Shown here: piece by piece, positions 24,711-33,312 of the stretch
How positions within the stretch are numbered: the stretch's first letter is position 1
Layout of the letters: every line of letters begins with the position of its first letter
Assembly (NCBI GenBank): GCA_963740525.1
Contig: CAVUEG010000010.1
Coordinates: 124,001-188,000 of the forward strand
Source: CAVUEG01 sp963740525
GTDB lineage: Bacteria; Actinomycetota; Actinomycetes; Propionibacteriales; Nocardioidaceae
Direction: 5' to 3'
Length of the DNA: 64,000 nucleotides
The notes under the pieces: generated by a model
The model's input: the letters and a program-made list of their open reading frames with translations, nothing else
Database searches by the model: none
Told to the model about the DNA's origin: nothing
Translations under genes and position numbers: made by a program

Positions 24711-26120
24711 TTACACGACCAGCGGTACGGCGTTCCCGGCCTCGCGGATTCCCTGCTCCGGACGGACCTTCGCGAGCAGCGCGCCACCGACCACGAAGAA
24801 GATCACCAGCGCGACGATCGCGGGGCGGTACGAGTCGGTCCACTGGTGCACCAGGCCGAAGACCAGCGTGCCCAGCCAGGACGTCCCTCGCTCACAGGCC
24901 TGGTAGAGCGAGAAGTACTCCGCCTCCCTGCCTCGGGGGATGAGCTGGCTGAAGAAGGACCGGGAGAGCGCCTGGGTGCCGCCCATCACGAGGCCGATCC
25001 CGACCGCGAGCGCCAGGAACAGCGGCAGGTTCTTCTCCGGGATGAAGTAGCCGACCACGACCACCACCATCCACATGACGAGACCGCCGAGGATCACCCT
25101 GTGGCTACCGCGCTTCTCCGCCAGCTTCCCGAAGAGCAGGGCTCCGCCGAAGGCGACGAACTGGACCAGCAGGATCGTGGCGATCAGCACAGAGGTGCCG
25201 AACTTCAGCTCCTTCTGGCCGTAGACCGAGGCGGAGGTGATCACGGTCTGGATGCCGTCGTTGTAGAAGAGGTAGGCGACGAGGAACGTGAGCGTCATCG
25301 GGTAGTTGCGCATGTCCCGCAGGGTGGCGAAGAGCTGGCCGAAGCTTTGCCGGACCAGCCCGCCGGACTCGGGGACCACCCCGACCGGGGCCCGGTTGCG
25401 GATGCCCAGGTAGGGCACGAAGGTGAACCCGGCCCACCAGACCGCGGCCGAGAGCATGCTGATGCGGACCGCCATCCCGGTGCCCATGCCCAGCGAGTCG
25501 TGCAGCGTCACGATCGCGAGGTTCACCGCGAGCAGGAGTCCTCCGCCGAGGTAGCCGAGCGCCCAGCCCCGTGAGGAGACCCGGTCTCGCTCGTCCGGCG
25601 TCGCGATCTCGCACAGGATCGCGTCGTACACCACCAGAGAGGAGCCGAGGCAGATGTTGGCGACGAACAGCAGGGCAGCACCGAGCTGCCAGTTCGACCC
25701 GGTCACGAAGAACATCGACCCGGCAGCGAGGCTGCCGACCCAGGCGAAGCGCGCCATGATCGACTTCTTGTGCGCCGACCGGTCCGCGGCCGCCCCGACG
25801 ATCGGGAGCAGCAGCGCGGAGACGATCGTCGCGATGGTGACGACGTAGAACACCAGCGAGCCGGGGGAGACAGTCACCCCCAGGACGCTGAGGTCCGTGT
25901 GGCAGGTGCGGTTGTCGTCGGTGACGAAGCCGCAGGCGGCCTGCTCGGCCACCGAGGTCAGGTACGGCGCGAACAGGACCGTGGCGATGGTGGTGACGTA
26001 GGCGGAGTTTGCCCAGTCGTACCAGTACCAGGCCCGCTGCTCCTTCTGGCGGGCCAGCGGGGACAGGTCGGCGATGCCCCGCGGATCTGGGACGCCCGGG
26101 CCACTGGTGGTCTCGCTCAT
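24711..26120 (-). CDS. MFS transporter, UMF1/Atg22-like
   Basis: A 469-residue major facilitator protein with about twelve hydrophobic segments. The opening YWYDWANSAYVTTIATVLF (about residues 33-51) and VGAAADRSAHKKSIMARF (loop 2-3) are typical of the UMF1 (Atg22-like) family, as is GGTQALSRSFFSQLIPRG near residue 400. The substrate is not predictable; fungal Atg22 exports amino acids from the vacuole. The ATG at 26120 overlaps the GDPD stop by four bases (ATGA), so both are one transcript. Confidence 0.85.
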   Translation of the reverse strand: MSETTSGPGVPDPRGIADLSPLARQKEQRAWYWYDWANSAYVTTIATVLFAPYLTSVAEQAACGFVTDDNRTCHTDLSVLGVTVSPGSLVFYVVTIATIVSALLLPIVGAAADRSAHKKSIMARFAWVGSLAAGSMFFVTGSNWQLGAALLFVANICLGSSLVVYDAILCEIATPDERDRVSSRGWALGYLGGGLLLAVNLAIVTLHDSLGMGTGMAVRISMLSAAVWWAGFTFVPYLGIRNRAPVGVVPESGGLVRQSFGQLFATLRDMRNYPMTLTFLVAYLFYNDGIQTVITSASVYGQKELKFGTSVLIATILLVQFVAFGGALLFGKLAEKRGSHRVILGGLVMWMVVVVVGYFIPEKNLPLFLALAVGIGLVMGGTQALSRSFFSQLIPRGREAEYFSLYQACERGTSWLGTLVFGLVHQWTDSYRPAIVALVIFFVVGGALLAKVRPEQGIREAGNAVPLVV

Positions 26121-26947
26121 CTGGGTTCCCTCCACTGGTCCCGGGCGACGAGCACGTCGCGCAGGACATCGGTCCGGTCGGTGATCAGTCCGTCCACCCC
26201 CAGGTCGAGGAGCTGCTCCATGTCCTGGGGGTCGTCGATGGTCCACACGTGGACGTGGAGGCCGGCGGTGTGGGCTCGCCGGACGAGGCCGGAAGTGACC
26301 ACGCTCAGTCCCCGCCTGCGCCACGGCACCTGCAGGGCGGACGGGGCGGGGGCCAGCCGACGGGCGATGGCCGCGGACGGCGCCAGCCGGAACGCCGCGA
26401 CCTCGAGCGGGTGTGCGGAGGTCGCCACGGACCCGGCGGTCAGCCGACGGAACTCGGTGAGACGCTCGGGAGAGAAGGACCCGACGCAGACCCGGTCGTG
26501 CGCGGCCGTCGCGTCGAGCAGGTCCACCAGCGGGCGTACGGCGGCGCCGGCCTTGAGGTCGATGTTGAAGCGCGCATCCGGGAGCTCCTCGAGGAGCGAG
26601 ACCATGGTCGGGATCTCCTCGCTGCCCCCGATCAGCGCGCTCCGCAGCGAAGTCGCTGTGTGCTCCGAGACCGGTCCGCGGGCGCTGGTCACGCGGTCCA
26701 GGACCTCGTCGTGGAAGGCGAGAAGCACTCCGTCGGAGGAGACGTGCACGTCGGTCTCGAGGTACCGGTAGCCGAGCGAGTAGGCGTGGCGGAAGGCGCG
26801 CAGCGTGTTCTCGAAGCCCTGCACCTGCGGGTGGAAGGCGCCACCGCGGTGCGCGAACGCGAGCACCGAGCCGGGCGCGTCGAGCACGGCGTCGAGGTAG
26901 GCGAACCCCGTGCGAGGGGAGGTCACCGCAGCAGTATTCACGCCCAT
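26117..26947 (-). CDS. Glycerophosphodiester phosphodiesterase
   Basis: Hydrolyses glycerophosphodiesters to glycerol-3-phosphate and an alcohol. The GDPD signature is complete: FAHRGGAFHPQVQGFENTL (His-Arg pair; Glu of the FENT motif), then RYLETDVHVSSDGVLLAFHDE with the Glu-Asp metal pair and general His. VHVWTIDDPQDMEQLL near the end matches the last conserved strand (W-T-V/I-N/D). 276 residues from the ATG at 26947; an upstream reading to 27079 lacks support. No signal peptide, so probably cytoplasmic. Confidence 0.9.
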   Translation of the reverse strand: MGVNTAAVTSPRTGFAYLDAVLDAPGSVLAFAHRGGAFHPQVQGFENTLRAFRHAYSLGYRYLETDVHVSSDGVLLAFHDEVLDRVTSARGPVSEHTATSLRSALIGGSEEIPTMVSLLEELPDARFNIDLKAGAAVRPLVDLLDATAAHDRVCVGSFSPERLTEFRRLTAGSVATSAHPLEVAAFRLAPSAAIARRLAPAPSALQVPWRRRGLSVVTSGLVRRAHTAGLHVHVWTIDDPQDMEQLLDLGVDGLITDRTDVLRDVLVARDQWREPR

Positions 26948-27017
26948 GACCCGATCCTCGCGCCGAATCGCGGCGCAGTCATCCGCGTTCCTACTCAGTG
27001 CGGCCGGGCCATCGGAG

Positions 27018-27023
27018 TATCGT
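27018..27023 (+). promoter_or_regulatory. -10 box of leaderless zinc-finger gene
   Basis: TATCGT six bases before the ATG at 27030, with no ribosome site: the leaderless pattern. Confidence 0.5.
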
Positions 27024-27029
27024 CCGAAC

Positions 27030-27293
27030 ATGGACCCGATGACCTGCCCGAAGTGCGCCGGCGACATGTCCGTGCGCACCCATGGTGACGTGGTGGTGGC
27101 CCAGTGCGGCTCCTGTCACGGCGTGTTCCTCGAGCGAGCCGATCTCGGCAGCCTGGTGGAGGGCGAGCTCGACTGGCACTCCAACAGCGGACCGAAGACG
27201 CAGCCGCTGCCCCGGATCACGGCGGACATGACCGCGCCGCCACCCCCGTCGAAGCCCGCCGTCCGCGCCTTCATCGAGACCCTGTTCGGCTAG
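27030..27293 (+). CDS. TFIIB-type zinc-ribbon small protein
   Basis: An 87-residue protein with a zf-TFIIB domain: MTCPKCAGDM and VVAQCGSCHGVFLERADLGSLVEGE give the CPxC...CxxC ligand set, followed by a Pro-rich linker and FIETLFG at the C-terminus. Such proteins are common in Actinobacteria and have no assigned role. The ATG has no Shine-Dalgarno and is six bases from a TATCGT box. It is convergent with the HTH-MurA gene. Confidence 0.85.
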   Translation: MDPMTCPKCAGDMSVRTHGDVVVAQCGSCHGVFLERADLGSLVEGELDWHSNSGPKTQPLPRITADMTAPPPPSKPAVRAFIETLFG

Positions 27294-27304
27294 GGACGAC
27301 GTGC

Positions 27305-27321
27305 CTGCCCCTGCGGGGCAG
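27305..27321. terminator. Hairpin between convergent genes
   Basis: CTGCCCC and GGGGCAG arms with a three-base loop, between the zinc-ribbon gene (ends 27293) and the leftward HTH-MurA gene (ends 27327). Confidence 0.6.
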
Positions 27322-27326
27322 TGGGC

Positions 27327-28853
27327 TCAGATGTCGCGGAAGGTCTCGATCCGCGCGCCCAGGTCGTTGAGCCTCGTCGCGAGGTCCTCGTAGCCGCGGT
27401 TGATCACGTAGACCGAGCGCAGCACCGAGGTGCCCTTGCAGGCGAGCATCGCGAGCAGGATCACCACCGCGGGCCGGAGCGCCGGCGGGCAGACGATCTC
27501 GGCCCCACTCCAGCGAGTCGGGCCCTCGATCATCACCCGGTGCGGGTCGAGGAGCTTGACCTGGGCGCCGAGCTTGGTGAGCTCGGTCAGGTAGATCGCG
27601 CGGTTCTCGTAGACCCAGTCGTGCAGCAGGGTCTGGCCCTCGGCGACCGCCGCGATCACGGCGAAGAAGGGCAGGTTGTCGATGTTGAGGCCCGGGAACG
27701 GCATCGGGTGGATCTTGTCGATGGGGGAGTGCAGCCGGGACACCCGGGTCGTCAGGTCGACGAGGCGGGTGTGGCCGTTCGCGGCGTCGTACTCCTCCGT
27801 GCGGTCGTAGCGGAAGCCCATCTCCTCCAGCAGCGCGAGCTCGATCTCGAGGAACTCGATCGGCACGCGGCGGATGGTGATCTCGGACTCGGTCACGATG
27901 GCCGCGGCCAGCAGCGACATCGCCTCGATCGGGTCCTCGCTCGGGGCGTAGTCGACGTCGACGTCGATCTCCTTGCGGCCGGTGACGGTGAGCGTCGTCG
28001 TCCCGACGCCCTCGACCGCGACACCGAGCCGCTGCAGGTAGAAGCAGAGGTCCTGGACCATGTAGTTCGGGCTGGCGTTGCGGATGATCGTGATGCCGTC
28101 GTGCAGCGCGGCCGCGAGCAAGGCGTTCTCCGTGACGGTGTCGCCACGCTCGGTGAGCACGATCGGCCGCACCGGACGGACGGTGCGGTCCACGGTCGCG
28201 TGGTAGCTGCCCTCGGTCGCCTTCACCTGCAGCCCGAAGGGCCGCAGCGCCGCCATGTGCGGCTCGATGGTCCGGGTGCCGAGGTCGCAGCCGCCGGCGT
28301 ACGGCAGGTCGAAGCTGTCCTCGCGGTGCATCAACGGGCCCAGGAACATGATGATGGAGCGGGTACGCCGCGCCGCCTCCTCGTCGATCGAGGCGAGGTC
28401 GAGGTGCGCCGGCGGGACGATCTCGAGGTCGTTCTCCTCGTTCAGCCAGCGGGTCTTCACCCCCATGCTCTCGAGCACCTCGAGCAACCGGTTGACCTCC
28501 TCGATCCGCGCCACTCGTCGCAGCGTGGTCCGGCCGCGGTTGAGCAGGGAGGCGCACAGCAGTGCGACCCCGGCGTTCTTGCTCGACTTCACGTCGATCG
28601 ACCCCGAGAGGGTGGTCGGGCCCTCCACCCGCAGGTGCGTGGGACCCGAGCCGAGGGAGACGATCTCCGAGTCGAGGGCCTCGCCGATCCGCGCCAGCAT
28701 CTCCAGGCTGAGGTTCTGGTGTCCCCGCTCGATCCGGTTCACCGCCGACTGGCTGGTGCTGAGCACGTCGGCGAGCTGCTGCTGGGTCATCCCGCGGTGC
28801 TTGCGGGCGTCGCGGATCATGCCGCCGATGCGGTTCAGGTAGTCCTCGGTCAT
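27327..28853 (-). CDS. HTH-MurA fusion: UDP-GlcNAc enolpyruvyltransferase-like
   Basis: A 508-residue fusion. Residues about 5-66 are a Cro/C1-type helix-turn-helix (MIRDARKHRGMTQQQLADVL, then STSQSAVNRIERG). Residues about 72-508 are an EPSP/MurA-type fold with Lys-Asn in SSKNAGVALL (92-93) and the catalytic Cys in YAGGCDLGTR (Cys189), matching E. coli MurA Cys115. MurA adds enolpyruvate to UDP-GlcNAc in peptidoglycan synthesis; whether this copy does so or acts as a sensor-regulator is open, and the essential murA is likely elsewhere. A perfect palindrome overlaps its -10 region, suggesting autoregulation. Start: ATG at 28853, leaderless. Confidence 0.85.
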   Translation of the reverse strand: MTEDYLNRIGGMIRDARKHRGMTQQQLADVLSTSQSAVNRIERGHQNLSLEMLARIGEALDSEIVSLGSGPTHLRVEGPTTLSGSIDVKSSKNAGVALLCASLLNRGRTTLRRVARIEEVNRLLEVLESMGVKTRWLNEENDLEIVPPAHLDLASIDEEAARRTRSIIMFLGPLMHREDSFDLPYAGGCDLGTRTIEPHMAALRPFGLQVKATEGSYHATVDRTVRPVRPIVLTERGDTVTENALLAAALHDGITIIRNASPNYMVQDLCFYLQRLGVAVEGVGTTTLTVTGRKEIDVDVDYAPSEDPIEAMSLLAAAIVTESEITIRRVPIEFLEIELALLEEMGFRYDRTEEYDAANGHTRLVDLTTRVSRLHSPIDKIHPMPFPGLNIDNLPFFAVIAAVAEGQTLLHDWVYENRAIYLTELTKLGAQVKLLDPHRVMIEGPTRWSGAEIVCPPALRPAVVILLAMLACKGTSVLRSVYVINRGYEDLATRLNDLGARIETFRDI

Positions 28854-28861
28854 GGGCGCAA

Positions 28862-28885
28862 CGGTATCTCAGATATGAGATACCG
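28862..28885. promoter_or_regulatory. Palindromic operator overlapping -10 of the HTH-MurA gene
   Basis: Ten-bp arms CGGTATCTCA and TGAGATACCG with a four-base centre. On the minus strand TACCGT, formed by the arm nearest the gene and the next base, lies seven bases before the ATG, as expected for a leaderless -10. Binding would block transcription. Confidence 0.7.
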
Positions 28886-28977
28886 CAAGGGCCGCTCTCG
28901 TCGGCGCGACGGTCCGCACGACCTGCCCTCGGCGCCGGGGGAGCGGCGCTCAGGGGTGGGGTGCAAAGATGCGATCC

Positions 28978-29994
28978 ATGCGAGTCACCACCATCCACGG
29001 GACCAAGGACATCCGCCTCGAAGAGCGCCCGGCGCCGACGATCAAGGCCGACACCGACGCGATCATCAAGGTCACCGCCGCGTGCATCTGCGGCTCCGAC
29101 CTGTGGCCCTACCGCGGGGAGAACGACATCACCGTCGGCGCCCCGATCGGCCACGAGATGGTCGGCGTCGTGGAGGAGGTCGGCAAGGCCGTCCGGGACT
29201 TCGCGCCGGGCGACTTCGTCGTGGTGCCGTTCTGCCACAGCGACAACACCTGCCCGGCCTGCTCCATCGGGATGACCTCGGCCTGCGAGAACGGCTCGAT
29301 GACCAACGGCGGCCAGGCGGAGTACGCCCGCGTCTGTCAGGCGGACGGCAGCCTGATCAAGACCGACGGGATCCCGGACGACTCGCTGATCCCGTCGTTG
29401 CTCGCTCTGTCCGACGTGATGGCGACCGGATGGCACGCCGCCGTTGCCAGCCGGGTCGAGCCCGGCTCGACGGTCGTCGTCGTCGGCGACGGAGCCGTCG
29501 GGCTGTGCGGGGTGCTCTCCGCAGCCCAGATGGGTGCTGAACGCGTCATCGCGATGTCACGCCACGCTCCCCGTCAGGAGATCGCTCGTGCGTTCGGCGC
29601 GACCGACATCGTGGAGGAGCGCGGCGAAGAGGGGGAGAAGCGGATCCGCGACCTCACCGACGGCGTCGGTGCCGATGCCGTGCTCGAGTGCGTCGGCACG
29701 GGTGAGTCGATGAACACCGCGTTCACCATCGCCCGCAGCGGGTCGATGGTCGGGTTCGTCGGCGTACCTCACGGCGTGAAGCTGCCCGTCGGCCAGATGT
29801 TCGGGCGCAACGTCGGCCTGGCCGGTGGGATCGCCCCGGTGCGCGCCTACCTGCCGACCCTGCTCGACCTCGTCGTGAAGGGGACGATCAATCCGGGCCT
29901 GGTCTTCGACTCGACCATGAGCCTCGACGATGTCGCCGAGGGCTACCGTGCGATGGACGAGCGGCGGGCCATCAAGGTCCTGCTCCAGCCCTGA
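28978..29994 (+). CDS. Zinc-dependent alcohol dehydrogenase (MDR family)
   Basis: NAD(P)-linked dehydrogenase of 338 residues. The catalytic zinc region is CICGSDLWPYRG and IGHEMVGVVEEVG; the structural-zinc lobe is reduced to NTCPACSIGMTSACENG; the Rossmann motif is VVVVGDGAVGLCGVL. The family resembles glutathione-independent formaldehyde or threonine dehydrogenase-like enzymes; substrate unknown. I choose the ATG at 28978 (MRVTTIHGTKDIRLEE fits the family N-terminus) over 28969. It is divergent from the HTH-MurA gene, with the operator between them, so joint control is possible. Confidence 0.88.
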   Translation: MRVTTIHGTKDIRLEERPAPTIKADTDAIIKVTAACICGSDLWPYRGENDITVGAPIGHEMVGVVEEVGKAVRDFAPGDFVVVPFCHSDNTCPACSIGMTSACENGSMTNGGQAEYARVCQADGSLIKTDGIPDDSLIPSLLALSDVMATGWHAAVASRVEPGSTVVVVGDGAVGLCGVLSAAQMGAERVIAMSRHAPRQEIARAFGATDIVEERGEEGEKRIRDLTDGVGADAVLECVGTGESMNTAFTIARSGSMVGFVGVPHGVKLPVGQMFGRNVGLAGGIAPVRAYLPTLLDLVVKGTINPGLVFDSTMSLDDVAEGYRAMDERRAIKVLLQP

Positions 29995-30007
29995 TCGGAT
30001 CCCGGAG

Positions 30008-31710
30008 ATGCCTGAGCTGCTGATCGGCCCGCTGATGCGGTACGTCGACGAGACGTCGGCCAGCATCTGGGTCGAGACGGACTCGGCCTGCACGGTGACC
30101 GTACGAGCCCGCGCCAGCTGGTCGGCGTCGACCTTCGGAGCGGGTGACGACTGGTCGGCGGCGACGTTCGCCGTACACGGGCACCACTACGCCCTTGTGG
30201 AGGTGGGCGGGCTCGCTCGCGGGTCTCGCACCGAGTACGCCGTGGAGCTCGACGGGCGGCAGGTCTGGCCGGAGCCCGGATCGCCGTACCCGGCCCCGGT
30301 GATCGCCACCCTCGAGCCGGGCAAGCGGCTGCGGTTGCTCTTCGGCTCGTGCCGCACCAGCGTCTCCCACGACAAGGCCGGCAACCGTTCCCACGGCGTC
30401 GACGCGATGCGGGCGTACGCGTTGCGCATGGCCGGCGTGACGCCGCCCGGCCCGGAGCCCGTGCGCTGGCCGGATCTGGTGCTGTTCCTCGGCGACCAGG
30501 TGTACGCCGACGAGACCACCGAGGCGATGCAGGAGTTCATCGAGTCCCGGCGCGACATCGACGAGCCTCCGGGGACCGAGCTGAAGGACTTCGAGGAGTA
30601 CGCCCACCTCTACCGTCTGGCCTGGACGGACCCGGCGAACCGGTGGCTGCTGTCCACGCTGCCGTCGGCGATGATCTTCGACGACCACGATGTCCGTGAC
30701 GACTGGAACACCTCCCAGGCCTGGCGTGACGAGATGGAGGCGACCTCGTGGTGGCACGGGCGGATCGTGGCCGCGCTGGCGTCGTACTGGGTCTACCAGC
30801 ACTTGGGCAACCTGTCGCCGGAGGGACGCACCGAGGACGAGATCTGGCAGCGGGTGGTCTGCCACTCAGGCCCCGAGGAACTCGACCTCAGCGACACGCT
30901 CGACGCCTTCGCGGACCGCGCCGACCAGCATCCGGAGACCTACCGCTGGAGCTACTCCCGCGAGATCGCCGGCAACCGACTGGTGGTCGTCGACTCCCGC
31001 TCCGCTCGGGTGCTGGGGGAGGACCGTGCGCTGCTGGACCGGGGTGAGATGGAGTGGCTCGCCCAGCAGATGCGCGGCGACGTCGAGCACCTGCTGATCG
31101 GCACCTCGATCCCGTTCCTGCTCGCGCCGGGGCTGCACCACCTCGAGGCGTTCTCCGAGGCACTGGCCGGGGGCAGCTTCGGCTCCCGGATCGCCGGCCC
31201 GGGCGAGACGCTGCGCCAGGCAGTGGACCTCGAGCACTGGGCGGCGTTCCACGAGAGCTTCCTGGAGGTCGCCGACCTCGCCCTCGCCGTGGCGTCAGGG
31301 GAGCGAGGCACGCCCCCGTGCACGGTCACGTTCCTCTCCGGGGACGTGCACCACTCCTATGTCGCCAGGTCGACCGGATCCACGCCGACCGGCCTCCGTT
31401 GTCCAGCCGCATCGTGCAGGCGGTCTGCTCTCCGATCCGCAACCCGCTGTCGCCGCGGATGCGGTTCGTCACCGCCGCGTTGGCGTACGGCGTCGCCGGG
31501 CCGGTCGGCCGGATCGCGTCTCGGTCGGCGAAGGTGCCTGATCCGCCGTTCCGCTGGTCGTTTCTCGAAGGCCCGTGGTTCGACAACAACATCGCGACCC
31601 TGGAGGACACCGGGTCGGGGCTGCTGATGTGGTGGGACAGCGGCGTCGTCAAGAACGGTGCCCATGAGCACCCGCACCTCGACCGCGTCGCCACCGTCGA
31701 AGTCCCCTGA
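30008..31710 (+). pseudogene. PhoD-like alkaline phosphatase, frameshifted near 3' end
   Basis: A metallophosphatase of the PhoD-like class, about 567 residues originally. LLFGSCRTSVSHDKAGN, LVLFLGDQVYADE, MIFDDHDVRDDWN and SGDVHHSYVAR mark the metal sites in the expected order. After HHSYVAR (about 31368) the frame fails by one missing base; the family continues one frame back with IHADRPPLSSRIVQAVCSP to the stop at 31710. It has no signal peptide, unlike classical PhoD. It follows the dehydrogenase by 13 bases. A consensus error or a recent mutation are both possible. Confidence 0.82.
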
Positions 31711-31799
31711 CGCGGCTCATCTTGCCCTCCAAAACCCCCTGACGCGGCTCATCTTGCCGTCGAAATCGCGCCCACGCGGCTCAAATCTCCACAGCCGCG
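31704..31799 (+). repeat. Tandem 32-bp repeat array, left (forward) arm
   Basis: Three abutting 32-bp units at 31704-31735, 31736-31767 and 31768-31799. The first two share CCCCTGACGCGG followed by CTCATCTTGCC; the third is degenerate (ACGCGGCTCA kept, same phase). The array starts in the last bases of the phosphatase gene. Its mirror image is at 31863-31958. Confidence 0.9.
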
Positions 31800-31862
31800 G
31801 CACGGTGAGGGCAATTGCCAAGATCCGAACTACAACTTTGGGCCGCATCGTCGAAGGAGCGC

Positions 31863-31958
31863 GGAAAGATGCGCCGCGTCAGCGTGAAATCACGGGCAAG
31901 ATGAGCCGCGTCAGCGGGATATGACGGGCAAGATGAGCCGCGTCAGCGGGATATGAGG
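31863..31958 (-). repeat. Tandem 32-bp repeat array, right (inverted) arm
   Basis: Three abutting 32-bp units at 31863-31894, 31895-31926 and 31927-31958, reverse complements of the left-arm unit (GGCAAGATGAGCCGCGTCAG in the outer two, degenerate in the inner). A fourth weak unit may occupy 31831-31862. The spacer holds the palindrome GGCAATTGCC (31810-31819). The arm ends 42 bases before the dif-like site. Confidence 0.9.
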
Positions 31959-32000
31959 CTCTGAGGAGCCCCTTCCAGGCTCGGTCACCCTCCCACCAAG

Positions 32001-32028
32001 TACGCCGATAAGCGACATTATGTCAACC
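32001..32028. other. dif: Probable dif site (XerC/XerD chromosome dimer resolution)
   Basis: A 28-bp site divided 11-6-11: XerC-side arm TACGCCGATAA, centre GCGACA, XerD-side arm TTATGTCAACC. The XerD half and the GATAA end of the XerC half match the actinobacterial dif consensus as I remember it (about 24 of 28 positions), and 16 of 28 bases match E. coli dif. It lies in a non-coding stretch between convergent genes and is AT-rich in very GC-rich surroundings. Confidence 0.82.
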
Positions 32029-32105
32029 ACAGTGGATCCCAGGCTCCCCTCAGGTGCGTGAGTCCGTCCACCCCGCCCCTCTCGGCCCTGCCGCAGCGCC
32101 GAGGC

Positions 32106-32804
32106 TCAGACGGCTTCGAGGACGAAGAAGAGGAAGCAGAGGAACGACGTGCGGTCACCGATGTCGGGCGGCAGCAGCTCCCGAGGCGTGTCGGGCAGGA
32201 ACGGCGGCTCGCTGATGACCGAGATCCTGAACCCAGCCCGGGTGAACGCGTCTGTCATGGCGTGCAACGGCCGGTGCCAGAACGTCAGGTACACGGTCTG
32301 CCCGTCGAACGTGTAGTCCTCCGTGTACGGCGAGATCGCGAAGTAGTCCTCGTCCGGGTAGACCACAGGACGGATCACCGGATGGTTCACCGAGAGGATC
32401 AGCCGCCCACCGGGCCGCAACACCCGGCGCAGCTCCGCCAGGGGACCTGACCAGTCCTCGAGGTAGTGCAGCACCAGGGCTGCCACCACGTCGTCGAACT
32501 CCCCCGTCCCGAACGGCAGCGGCTCGGCGAGATCGGCCACAAGCACCTTGGCGTCCGGTCCCAACCGCCGCTGTGCCAGCGCCACCATCGCCGGGCTCGA
32601 GTCGAACCCGGTGACCAGCGCGCCTCGATCCCGCAGCGCCTCGGCGAGCGGTCCCGCGCCGCAGCCTGCGTCCAGGATCGTCCGGCCGGCGACGTTCCCG
32701 GCGAGCTCGATCATCGCGGGCTGCGCGTAGTGGGCGTTGAACAAGCCGGTCTCGTTCTCCCGCGCGTAGCTCTCGGCGAATGCGTCGTAGTGGTCGGCCT
32801 TCAT
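32106..32804 (-). CDS. Class I SAM-dependent methyltransferase
   Basis: A 232-residue methyltransferase. Motif I is TILDAGCGAGPLAEAL (about residues 44-59), motif II VTGFDSSPAMVALAQ, motif IV/post LPFGTGEFDDVVAALVLHYL, and RVLRPGGRLILSVNHP follows, as in the UbiE/ubiquinone-type fold. The substrate is unknown. Start at ATG 32804 with GAGGGG upstream, rather than an earlier start in the next gene's territory. It ends beside dif. Confidence 0.88.
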   Translation of the reverse strand: MKADHYDAFAESYARENETGLFNAHYAQPAMIELAGNVAGRTILDAGCGAGPLAEALRDRGALVTGFDSSPAMVALAQRRLGPDAKVLVADLAEPLPFGTGEFDDVVAALVLHYLEDWSGPLAELRRVLRPGGRLILSVNHPVIRPVVYPDEDYFAISPYTEDYTFDGQTVYLTFWHRPLHAMTDAFTRAGFRISVISEPPFLPDTPRELLPPDIGDRTSFLCFLFFVLEAV

Positions 32805-32895
32805 CGCGATCCCCTCGTCAGACAACCCACGGGATGCTAGATCACCGCGAGCGGCTTCGGCCGTACCCACCCACGGCGAGTCCTGGCGCGGCTGC

Positions 32896-33306
32896 TCAGC
32901 GAGTAAGCAGGCAGAACGGGTGGCCGGCGGGATCCGCGAGGACGTAGAGCGCCTCGGTCTCCTCGGTGCGGTCGAGCAGAACGGTGGCGCCGAGTGCCAG
33001 CGCGCGCTCCTTCTGGTGCTCGAGCTCGTCACGCGAGCTGACCGAGAAGTCCAGGTGCAGCTGCATCGGCACCTCGTGGCTCGGCCACGTCGACCGGGCC
33101 AGCGACTCCACCCGTTGTACGGCGATCTTGCGCTGACCGTCCGCATCGACGAGGACGAGCCAGCTGTCGTCGTCCTCGGACCCGTCGGTCGGCGGTTCGT
33201 CCCCGGGTCGGTACCTCAGGCCGAGGAGCTCACGGTAGAACTCGGCCAGCCCGCGGGCGTCGGTCGTGTCGATGGCGGTGTGCATCAGGTGCGGAAACTC
33301 GGTCAT
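32896..33306 (-). CDS. VOC-family (glyoxalase/bleomycin-resistance-like) protein
   Basis: A 136-residue vicinal-oxygen-chelate protein with two beta-alpha-beta-beta-beta units: LMHTAIDTTDARGLAEFYREL (start) and QLHLDFSVSSRDELEHQKERA (second half), ending in YVLADPAGHPFCLLTR, the usual C-terminal pattern. The putative metal ligands are His9, the later His of LHLDF and the Glu of the C-terminal strands. Annotated as glyoxalase-like, reaction not predictable. Leaderless: a TAGAAC box lies six bases upstream. Confidence 0.85.
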   Translation of the reverse strand: MTEFPHLMHTAIDTTDARGLAEFYRELLGLRYRPGDEPPTDGSEDDDSWLVLVDADGQRKIAVQRVESLARSTWPSHEVPMQLHLDFSVSSRDELEHQKERALALGATVLLDRTEETEALYVLADPAGHPFCLLTR

Positions 33307-33312
33307 GGGACC

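Noticed and set aside
31704..31958. CRISPR array interpretation of the 32-bp repeats
   Set aside because: Units abut without spacers and reverse orientation in the middle; no cas genes are in the window.
31704..32028. An integrated element that used Xer/dif
   Set aside because: Only one dif-like site was noticed, and both flanks are ordinary housekeeping genes without integrase or phage genes.
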